From an uncultured Rhodospirillales bacterium (GTDB taxonomy: Bacteria > Pseudomonadota > Alphaproteobacteria > Rhodospirillales > Defluviicoccaceae): a DNA stretch of 11,023 nucleotides. The translations under genes were made by a program, and so were the position numbers. Every line of letters begins with the position of its first letter. Within the stretch, counting starts at the first letter, position 1. The notes under the pieces were generated by a model, which searched no databases, was not told where the DNA came from, and saw only the letters and a list, made by a program, of their open reading frames with translations. The stretch lies in NCBI GenBank assembly GCA_937127205.1, contig CAKZLS010000101.1:1-11023 (forward strand). Reading direction: 5' to 3'. This document shows positions 1 through 4,967 of the stretch, one piece after another.

Positions 1-114
1 GACGATGATCGTTCCCCGCTCCTTGATTCGCTCCAGCGTATCCGCCGCGACCCCGCCGGCCGTGACCAACACGAACGCCATGGCGGCCAGCGCCAATCCC
101 AGTCTAAAACGCAT
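1..114 (-). CDS. Family-3 extracellular solute-binding protein, N-terminal part (cut by window edge)
   Basis: Only the first 38 codons are present; the gene runs off the left edge. The start is the ATG complementary to 112-114. A GGAGG Shine-Dalgarno sequence sits just upstream on the minus strand (complement of about 119-123). Residues 1-24 form a Sec signal peptide: MRFR, a hydrophobic core rich in Leu/Ala/Val, then a likely cleavage after GVAA. The mature start, DTLERIKERGTIIV, is the usual opening of family-3 periplasmic binding proteins of amino-acid ABC transporters. Such proteins capture a solute in the periplasm and deliver it to the membrane permease. The complete gene at 4968-5819 on the same strand begins in the same way (VLDRMAARGSVI), so the two look like paralogues. 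The substrate cannot be told from this fragment. Confidence 0.75.
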   Translation of the reverse strand, partial: MRFRLGLALAAMAFVLVTAGGVAADTLERIKERGTIIV

Positions 115-303
115 GTATCCTCCCCATCTCTACGAGGCACCTAATCGCCCCGTATCAAATCAACCTTCAAGCCTAATCTCGAGTCCCGCAGTATTTCTCA
201 CGGACGCGGCTCCGGGGCAAGACCTTCGAGTCCGGAACCCCGATTGCAATGGGAGAGATCTCTCCGGCCGTTTTGACCCAAGACCCCTGTCGTCAAGATC
301 CCG

Positions 304-570
304 AAAATGTAGACTTTTTGTGTACATTCAGGGTCGTTTTGTGTACTACCTTTACGCAACCGTGGCGCCTAAGTGGTTGATATAAAAAAATACTCTCCCA
401 GCCGAATGTGAGAAGTACATAAAAGTACACAAAAGCACACATTTTTTCAGGCTAAGTCTTTGATATTCCTAGAATCGCCTTTTCGAGCATGTACACAAAA
501 GTTAACATGAATTCCGAATAACGCATTGATATAAAATAAATTTTTCCGATGACAAAAGTACACATTTTTA
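304..570. repeat. Array of GTACACAAAAG-type motifs in both orientations
   Basis: Three copies in + orientation lie at about 426-446 (GTACACAAAAGCACACAT...), 491-508 (GTACACAAAAGTTAACAT) and 551-569 (GACAAAAGTACACATTTTT). The core ACAAAAG falls at 429, 495 and 552, so the spacings are 66 and 57 bp. An inverted copy lies at 304-325 (AAAATGTAGACTTTTTGTGT then AC), and an inverted half-copy GTTTTGTGTAC at 336-346. Around 411-440 the pattern also appears as three 10-bp tandem units (AGAAGTACAT, AAAAGTACAC, AAAAGCACAC). Several roughly 20-bp sites in both orientations are typical of the ends bound by Mu/Tn7/IS21-class transposases, but they could also be operator sites. No transposase gene is in the window. 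The repeats are seen directly; their role is inference. Confidence 0.5.
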
Positions 571-682
571 ACCAGCCTGCGCGCCGAGAGACATGCCGTG
601 GGAAAGTCCGAGATCCGGACAAACCGATTGTATAATCCGGATTGGAACAAAAAAAGAACATAAGTCGGGGCGAACAGCAAGT

Positions 683-700
683 CAAGGAACGTGTTCCTTG
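683..700. repeat. 18-bp interrupted palindrome upstream of the TIR-FGE gene
   Basis: CAAGGAAC at 683-690 and GTTCCTTG at 693-700 are exact reverse complements separated by two bases (GT). The size and symmetry suit the binding site of a dimeric regulator about 160 bp ahead of the DGR target gene. No regulator gene is nearby, and a match of this size can occur by chance. Confidence 0.3.
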
Positions 701-860
701 TCCGCCGTCATCGCGACATGTCCCATCGTCATCACGAGCGCAGCGCAACGACGTTGAGCGACGACAAATCCTGTTAATCATTTTACGTTTTAGGCGGAAG
801 AGTGGCGAGCTATGGTAGGGTTACGGGCGCCGAAAGCATTGAGAGGGGGCGAATTTGCGA

Positions 861-2429
861 ATGGCGAACCAGGGAGATCAGCCGACGCCGGTTAGCCTGT
901 TCTATTCCTATGCTCATGAGGACGAGGATCTTCGGCGCGCGCTGGAAACGCATTTGTCGGTGTTGCGGCGGAACGGACTGATCGCGGAGTGGCATGATCG
1001 CAAAATCGATGCCGGAGACGACTGGAAGAACGAGATCGACCGGCGTCTGACCTCGGCGAATATTGTGCTGTTGCTGGTCAGTTCCGATTTCATTGCCTCG
1101 GACTACTGCTGGGGCGAGGAAATGACCAAAGCGCTCGAGCGGGATGATCGCGGTGAGGCGCAAGTGATCCCTATCATCCTCCGCTACTGCGCCTGGCAGG
1201 ACACACCGCTCGGCAGACTTCAGGCGGTGCCCACGGACGGGATACCAATCACGGCATGGCCTGATCGGGACGAAGCTCTTTACAAAGTTGTCGGAGCGAT
1301 CGAGCGGGCGGTGGAAAAGGTTCGGAGCCGGGCGAAAGAAGAAGCCGCCCTCAAAAAGGCGGAGGAGGACGCGGCGGCCAAGCGCAAGGCGGAGGAAGAA
1401 GCGGCGGCCAAGCGCAAGGCGGAGGAGGACGCGGCGGCCAAGCGCAAGGCGGAGGAAGCGGCGAGGCGAACAGCCCTGGGCACTCCCGCGCCCCCGGATG
1501 GCCCCCCTTCAAAGGCACCGTGGATTGCCGCCGGAGCGGTGGTCGTGCTCTTGGCCATTGGGCTAGCGGTTGTTCAGCCCTGGCGGTCCTCAACACCGCC
1601 ACCGCCGCCCGCCGAGACGAGCAAAAGCCAATCGGATTCCAAGCCGCCAGTTGCGGCGGGTACGTCGGAAACCCTCCGGCCCGGCGACACTTTCCGGGAC
1701 TGTGACATCTGCCCGGAGATGGTTGTTGTCCCGGCGGGGTCATTCCTGATGGGTTCGAGTCAGGAGGAGCGAAAGGCTGCTGTGGCCGCTGGCGCGAAGG
1801 AGGAATGGCTTAGAGATGAAACGCCGCAACATCAAGTAACGATCGCGAGGCCGTTTGCGGTTGGCGTGTACGAGGTGACCTTCGCGGAGTGGGACGCGTG
1901 CGTGGACGGCGGTGGATGCGGCGGTCATCGCCCCGAAGATCAAGGCTGGGGTCGTGGCCGGCGTCCGGTGATCAACGTGAGTTGGAACGATGCCCGGTCT
2001 TATGTCCAATGGTTGGCCGACAAGACGGGCAAGAACTACCGATTGTTGACGGAGGCGGAATGGGAATATGTGGCGCGGGCGGGGACCACGACGGCGTATT
2101 GGTGGGGCGACGCGTTCGATAGCAGCAAAGCGAACAATGGCGGTGCCACGACAGAGGTGAATCGATATCCGCCCAACACCTGGGGGCTTCATGACGTTCA
2201 CGGCAACGTCTGGGAATGGGTCGCGGACTGCTACAAAGGGGATGCCTACAAGACCCATAAAAACTACCCGACAATGATAGGAAGTTGGCAAGATTCCTGC
2301 GACCGCGTGCTGCGCGGCGGCTCCTGGGTCGACTATCCGGGGGACCTCCGCTCGGCCGTTCGCTACGGGCTCAATCCCGACTACCGAGACCTCGATGTCG
2401 GTTTCCGTGTTGCCCGGACCCTTAATTAG
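861..2429 (+). CDS. DGR target: TIR - coiled coil - TM - FGE-sulfatase (C-type lectin fold) variable receptor
   Basis: 522 residues from ATG 861. A TTG at 855 in the same frame is an alternative, and it lies at a better distance (8 nt) from GAGG at 843-846. Residues 9-118 are a TIR domain: SLFYSYAHEDEDL start, then a DYCWGEEM segment whose Glu86/Glu87 is in the place of the TIR NADase glutamate. Residues 150-202 are a charged Ala/Lys/Glu coiled coil with a 10-residue repeat. Residues 219-238 are one transmembrane helix, followed by a Pro-rich linker. Residues 283-519 are an FGE-sulfatase domain (VPAGSFLMGS, LLTEAEWEYVARAG, GLHDVHGNVWEWV, RGGSW, VGFR). The C-terminal RGGSW-to-VGFR stretch is the variable repeat. 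Basic residues before the helix and the lack of a signal peptide suggest TIR inside and FGE outside. The domain lacks the catalytic cysteines of true formylglycine-generating enzymes after RGGSW, so it is probably a binding fold. Ligand and TIR activity are unknown. Confidence 0.93.
   Translation: MANQGDQPTPVSLFYSYAHEDEDLRRALETHLSVLRRNGLIAEWHDRKIDAGDDWKNEIDRRLTSANIVLLLVSSDFIASDYCWGEEMTKALERDDRGEAQVIPIILRYCAWQDTPLGRLQAVPTDGIPITAWPDRDEALYKVVGAIERAVEKVRSRAKEEAALKKAEEDAAAKRKAEEEAAAKRKAEEDAAAKRKAEEAARRTALGTPAPPDGPPSKAPWIAAGAVVVLLAIGLAVVQPWRSSTPPPPPAETSKSQSDSKPPVAAGTSETLRPGDTFRDCDICPEMVVVPAGSFLMGSSQEERKAAVAAGAKEEWLRDETPQHQVTIARPFAVGVYEVTFAEWDACVDGGGCGGHRPEDQGWGRGRRPVINVSWNDARSYVQWLADKTGKNYRLLTEAEWEYVARAGTTTAYWWGDAFDSSKANNGGATTEVNRYPPNTWGLHDVHGNVWEWVADCYKGDAYKTHKNYPTMIGSWQDSCDRVLRGGSWVDYPGDLRSAVRYGLNPDYRDLDVGFRVARTLN
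1356..1460 (+). repeat. 30-bp tandem repeat encoding KAEE(D/E)AAAKR units
   Basis: Three full 30-bp units (1356-1385, 1386-1415, 1416-1445) and a partial fourth encode residues 166-200 of the TIR-FGE protein. Units 1 and 3 encode KAEEDAAAKR and unit 2 encodes KAEEEAAAKR; the DNA units are almost identical. The charged, alanine-rich composition suggests a long helix or coiled coil between the TIR domain and the membrane helix. Near-identical DNA units can expand or contract by slippage in whole 10-residue steps, changing the spacer length without breaking the frame. Confidence 0.8.
2298..2416 (+). repeat. DGR variable repeat (VR)
   Basis: These 119 bp at the 3' end of the TIR-FGE gene align without gaps to the template at 3973-4091 (constant offset 1675). 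There are 18 differences, and every one is at a TR adenine: 9 A-to-G, 7 A-to-T and 2 A-to-C. The other 12 TR adenines and all 89 non-adenine positions are unchanged. Differences fall in 14 codons (481, 490-492, 494, 495, 500, 502-504, 508, 510-512). The last stretch, 2396-2416, has no adenine in TR and is identical, as expected for the initiation-of-mutagenic-homing segment. After 2416 the copies diverge by a base change and a 2-bp gap before the stop codons. The repeat corresponds to the ligand-binding face of the C-type lectin fold. Confidence 0.96.
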
Positions 2430-2461
2430 GACTTGAATCTTTACCCCTTTACCCCTTGGGT

Positions 2462-2489
2462 CCAGGGCGGAGCCCTGGTCGAATTTTTT
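2462..2489 (+). terminator. Hairpin plus T-run after the VR gene (attenuator or DGR target hairpin)
   Basis: CCAGGGC (2462-2468) and GCCCTGG (2472-2478) form a perfect 7-bp GC-rich stem with a GGA loop. Five bases later comes T6 (2484-2489), itself flanked by TCGAA/TTCGA. Stem plus T-run is the form of an intrinsic terminator, placed 32 bp after the target stop and just before the avd start. In known DGRs a short GC-rich hairpin just downstream of the VR homing segment aids target recognition, and this one lies 45 bp after the VR end. It could serve either role or both; the sequence does not decide. Confidence 0.6.
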
Positions 2490-2493
2490 CGAG

Positions 2494-2871
2494 GTGTATT
2501 CTCTATTGCCCGACGGGAGCAAACACACCGGTGTCGCGCTGGAAAAGGCCTATCAGTTCACACTGTGGCTGATACCCACGGTGGAAAAGTTCCCTCGCGC
2601 GCAGAAATTTCTTCTCGGGGACCGCATCGAATCGCTGGCTCTTGATGTGATTGAAGGAATCGTTGACGCAACGTACACCCGCAACCGCAAGCCCATCCTT
2701 CGTAAGGTCAATTTAAGATTGGAGAAATTGCGGCTGTTGTTTCGGCTGTGCGTCGACCTCAAAATGGTCGACGCGCGCCGCTACGAATACGCGGTGCGCA
2801 ATCTGGATGAACTGGGGCGCTTGATCGGCGGTTGGATGAAAAGAAGCGATGGCGAGGAAAACGCACGGTAG
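2494..2871 (+). CDS. avd: DGR accessory variability determinant, Avd-like four-helix protein
   Basis: 125 residues from a GTG at 2494, close to the size of characterised Avd proteins. The residues YQFTLWLIPTVEKFPRAQKF, then LLGDRIESLALDVIEGIVDA and a long Lys/Arg-rich helix (RKPILRKVNLRLEKLRLLFR) are typical of the Avd/four-helix-bundle family that partners the DGR reverse transcriptase and binds template RNA. The gene starts 64 bp after the TIR-FGE stop and overlaps the reverse transcriptase start by 23 bp, so the two are probably translationally coupled. The start is uncertain: GTG 2494 has no clear Shine-Dalgarno sequence, and TTG 2506 is possible. Conserved sequence begins around residue 15 (ALEKAYQF), so either start keeps the domain whole. 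Its role as an essential cofactor for cDNA synthesis is known for the family and inferred here. Confidence 0.88.
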   Translation: MYSLLPDGSKHTGVALEKAYQFTLWLIPTVEKFPRAQKFLLGDRIESLALDVIEGIVDATYTRNRKPILRKVNLRLEKLRLLFRLCVDLKMVDARRYEYAVRNLDELGRLIGGWMKRSDGEENAR

Positions 2872-4102
2872 CTTGTTCGACCATATCGCCAACTTCCAAG
2901 CGTTGCGGACGGCCTCGCGCAAGGCCATTAAGGGCAAGCGCAACAAGCCTGCGCCGGCGGCGTTCATGGCCAATCAGGAGAAGGAGCTCCTCCGTTTGGA
3001 GCGCGAACTCCGGGACGGAAGCTACAAGCCCGGCGGCTATGTGACGATTTTCATCAAGGACCCAAAATCCCGCATGGTCTCGGCCGCGCCGTTCCGTGAC
3101 CGGGTGGTTCATCACGCGCTCTGCGCCGTAATCGAACCGATCTTCGAGCGCGGGTTCATCTTCGATAGCTATGCCAACCGCGCGGGCAAGGGCACCCATC
3201 GGGCGGTGGCGCGGTATGAAAAGTTTCGTGACCGGTTCGGCCACGTGCTTCGCTGCGACATTCGCCGGTATTTTCCCGCCATCGATCATGACATCCTCAA
3301 GCGGGACGTGCGCCGCCGTATCGCGTGCGGGCGGACGCTTTGGCTCATCGATACGATCATCGGCGGCTCCAACCCCCAGGAGCCGGTGTACATTCACTAT
3401 CCCGGCGACGACCTGTTGACGCCTTTCGAGCGGAAACGGGGACTTCCCATCGGTAACCTCACCAGCCAGTTCTTCGCCAACCTCTATCTCGACGGTCTGG
3501 ATCACTTCGTGAAGGAAAAGCTGGGAGCCAAGGGATACGTGCGTTACGTCGACGACTTCGCTTTGTTCCACGACGACCCGGCGATGCTGGAACACTGGCG
3601 TCAGCGCATCGGTGTTTTCCTTCAGGGCCGCAGGCTCTCGCTTCATGCGCAGAAGACCCGCATTCAGGCAACACGCGAACCAGCGCCCTTTCTCGGATAC
3701 GTATTGTATCCTGGTTATCGGCGGCTTCCCGAGGACAACGTGCGGCGGTTCCGCAATCGTCTGCGCGGGTTGCGGGACCGGTTGGGCGCCGGAACGGCAA
3801 CGTCAGTGGAGGTCGAGCAAAGAGTAGGCGCGTGGATCGCCCACGCTTCTCATGCAAACACCTGGCGTCTCAGAAACGCGATTTTCCAAGGTGGGGCACT
3901 CCATTCCGCCCCGGAACCGGACTTCCGTGATGGCCCGTATGGCCCCAAGCGGGAGCCTGGCCGGTCCCGTCTTGCAACCGCGTGCTGCGCGGCGGCTCCT
4001 GGAACAACAATCCGAGGAACCTCCGCTCGGCCAATCGCAACAGGAACAATCCCGACAACCGAAACAACAATGTCGGTTTCCGTGTTGCCCGCACGCCCTT
4101 AA
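2849..4102 (+). CDS. DGR reverse transcriptase
   Basis: 417 residues. Visible motifs are: [10 protein letters not shown] (82-91); [13 protein letters not shown], with catalytic Asp137 (motif A); [20 protein letters not shown] (198-217), where the SQ ending is the mark of DGR reverse transcriptases; [11 protein letters not shown], with catalytic Asp235/Asp236; and [13 protein letters not shown] (281-293). The enzyme copies the template RNA into adenine-mutated cDNA that replaces VR. The recognisable domain ends near residue 346 ([18 protein letters not shown]). The remaining 70 or so residues are low-complexity, and residues 375-414 are encoded by TR in a different frame from that used in VR. 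The stop (4100-4102) falls 9 bp beyond TR. The start ATG overlaps avd by 23 bp, with only a weak AAGAAG ribosome site. It may act on the single VR seen here or on further targets elsewhere. Confidence 0.95.
   Translation: MARKTHGSLFDHIANFQALRTASRKAIKGKRNKPAPAAFMANQEKELLRLERELRDGSYKPGGYVTIFIKDPKSRMVSAAPFRDRVVHHALCAVIEPIFERGFIFDSYANRAGKGTHRAVARYEKFRDRFGHVLRCDIRRYFPAIDHDILKRDVRRRIACGRTLWLIDTIIGGSNPQEPVYIHYPGDDLLTPFERKRGLPIGNLTSQFFANLYLDGLDHFVKEKLGAKGYVRYVDDFALFHDDPAMLEHWRQRIGVFLQGRRLSLHAQKTRIQATREPAPFLGYVLYPGYRRLPEDNVRRFRNRLRGLRDRLGAGTATSVEVEQRVGAWIAHASHANTWRLRNAIFQGGALHSAPEPDFRDGPYGPKREPGRSRLATACCAAAPGTTIRGTSARPIATGTIPTTETTMSVSVLPARP
3973..4091 (+). repeat. DGR template repeat (TR)
   Basis: This 119-bp template matches VR at 2298-2416. 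Read in the VR frame it has 13 AAC/AAT codons, two AGG, one GAC and one CGA, 30 adenines in all. AAY codons randomised at both adenines become NNY, which gives 15 amino acids and never a stop; AGG gives only Arg, Gly or Trp. The template is therefore laid out so that adenine mutagenesis cannot truncate the target. It lies wholly within the 3' end of the reverse transcriptase frame. The adenine-free stretch 4071-4091 matches the VR 3' end exactly. An open frame across TR (from 3982) looks like an FGE C-terminus but is only the template and not a gene. Confidence 0.96.
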
Positions 4103-4179
4103 CAGCCAGAGCCGGTGCGTTCAAGAACGCGCCGGGCGCGCGCCAAAGGGTGTCCAGGACCGGCCATGATGATGTGCGG

Positions 4180-4221
4180 CCGGCGTCCGTCTTGACCGCT
4201 TCCGGCGGTGACGGACGCCGG
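4180..4221 (+). other. Strong two-part hairpin downstream of TR
   Basis: CCGGCGTCCGTC (4180-4191) pairs perfectly with GACGGACGCCGG (4210-4221), 12 bp. Inside, ACCGC (4195-4199) pairs with GCGGT (4205-4209) around a TTCCG loop, leaving a 3-base bulge (4192-4194). No T-run follows, so it is not a standard intrinsic terminator. It starts 88 bp after the end of TR and may shape or protect the 3' end of the template RNA. Confidence 0.6.
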
Positions 4222-4323
4222 TAAGTTCGTCGCGAATCACGTACTGAAGGCGCGGTTGCCGCCTGATCCGGCCGAAGCCGGGTCGCCCGCCGGCAATGAA
4301 CATGCCTCCAATCCGCTCTTGCA

Positions 4324-4351
4324 TTGACGGGAAACGACGCTAACCCGTCAA
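4324..4351 (+). promoter_or_regulatory. Hairpin directly ahead of the second TIR start codon
   Basis: TTGACGGG (4324-4331) and CCCGTCAA (4344-4351) form an 8-bp perfect stem with a 12-base loop, ending six bases before ATG 4358. No purine-rich ribosome site is seen between the hairpin and the start. The stem would occupy the place where the ribosome binds, so it may limit translation of the TIR gene. This is inference from position. Confidence 0.35.
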
Positions 4352-4357
4352 CACAGC

Positions 4358-4948
4358 ATGGCCGATATTTTCCTCAGCTACGACGACAAGGATCGCGACC
4401 GGGCGCGGGCGCTGGTGACGGCGCTCGAGCGGCAAGGCTGGTCCATCTTTTGGGACCGGTCGATACCGGCGGGCAAGACCTGGTGGCAGGCCATCGGCCG
4501 GGCACTCAAGAGTTCGCGCAGCGTGGTGGTCCTGTGGTCGCGGACCGCGGTGCAGTCCACCTGGGTCTACGAAGAAGCCGACGACGGACGCAAGCGCGGC
4601 ATCCTGGTTCCGGTGTTCATCGATCCCGTGCTTCCACCTATCGGCCTGCGGAGCGTCCAGGCGGTTGACCTGAGCGGCTGGGACGGTTCCGAAGCCGATC
4701 CTGCGTTCCAGAAGCTGGTGGCCGATGTGTCGGCCGTGATCGACGCTGAAGCTAAGATTTCCCCGGCGGGAACGGTTCCGGAGCTCGAGAAAGCGGTGCA
4801 ATCGCGACATCTGGACCGGACAAACCGCGCCCGCGCCGCCGCCGCCGATAAACGGACCGAAGACGACGAGTACAGTTCCAGCCGGTTTTACCTCTTACTG
4901 ACTGGGCTCGCTCTCGGTTCCGCTCTGGCTCTGTATCTTTGGGGGTAG
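4358..4948 (+). CDS. Small TIR-domain protein with C-terminal membrane anchor
   Basis: 196 residues. The protein opens directly with a TIR domain (ADIFLSYDDKDRDRARALV, residues 2-20; then WSIFWDRSIPAGKTWWQAIG; then SVVVLWSRTAVQSTWVYEEA). Glu72/Glu73 after STWVY is in the place of the catalytic glutamate of TIR NADases. The TIR ends near residue 130. A charged linker follows (residues 140-175), then a hydrophobic segment at 177-195 (FYLLLTGLALGSALALYLWG) that should anchor it in the membrane with the TIR in the cytoplasm. The start is fixed by the conserved N-terminus, although no clear ribosome site precedes it. It lies 255 bp after the reverse transcriptase stop, on the same strand as the DGR. 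The other TIR in the window is on the DGR receptor, so TIR-TIR contact between the two is an attractive but untested idea. It converges with the solute-binding gene, 19 bp apart. Confidence 0.88.
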   Translation: MADIFLSYDDKDRDRARALVTALERQGWSIFWDRSIPAGKTWWQAIGRALKSSRSVVVLWSRTAVQSTWVYEEADDGRKRGILVPVFIDPVLPPIGLRSVQAVDLSGWDGSEADPAFQKLVADVSAVIDAEAKISPAGTVPELEKAVQSRHLDRTNRARAAAADKRTEDDEYSSSRFYLLLTGLALGSALALYLWG

Positions 4949-4967
4949 GAACCGTGTCCCGCGGGTT

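Larger units (their letters stand above)
115..860. other. Gene-free, partly AT-rich region upstream of the DGR target gene
   Basis: I see no credible gene in these 746 bases; the frames that stay open have no recognisable family and cross the repeats. The part from about 305 to 660 is clearly more AT-rich than its flanks, which suggests acquired DNA. It holds iterated GTACACAAAAG-like motifs (annotated separately) and an inverted repeat at 683-700. A perfect TATAAT lies at 631-636 inside a stretch ending in the palindrome AATCCGGATT (634-643), but no good -35 box sits at the right distance. Two similar stretches, CGTCATCGCGA (706-716) and CGTCATCACGA (729-739), precede the target gene and loosely resemble dispersed chromosomal palindromic repeats. 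The promoter of the target gene should lie here, but I cannot place it. Confidence 0.6.
4103..4357 (+). other. Region after TR: probable 3' part of the DGR template RNA and leader of the second TIR gene
   Basis: No gene is evident in these 255 bases. In studied DGRs the RNA just 3' of TR is needed for binding Avd/reverse transcriptase and for priming cDNA synthesis, and this stretch is in the matching place. It contains a strong hairpin at 4180-4221 and a second one at 4324-4351 next to the TIR start. The priming role is inferred from position alone. Confidence 0.45.

Noticed and set aside
411..440. CRISPR-like short tandem units (10 bp) in the AT-rich region
   Set aside because: The units are too short, have no spacers of constant length, and no cas gene is present.
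631..636. Perfect TATAAT as a -10 box for the TIR-FGE gene
   Set aside because: There is no acceptable -35 box about 17 bp upstream and no extended -10 TG. A chance match is likely in AT-rich DNA.
1740..2528. 262-codon open frame on the minus strand opposite the FGE domain
   Set aside because: It is antisense to a strongly supported domain, has no recognisable family, and results from high G+C codon use.
2433..2645. 70-codon frame between the target gene and avd
   Set aside because: It starts at a TTG just after the target stop, runs through the hairpin and overlaps avd in another frame. No family is visible.
2759..3646. 295-codon minus-strand frame opposite the reverse transcriptase
   Set aside because: It overlaps the catalytic motifs of the reverse transcriptase and has no recognisable domain.
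3982..4224. Open frame across TR whose translation looks like an FGE C-terminus rich in Asn
   Set aside because: It is the template repeat read in the VR frame. It has no ribosome site, no complete domain and no similarity beyond TR.
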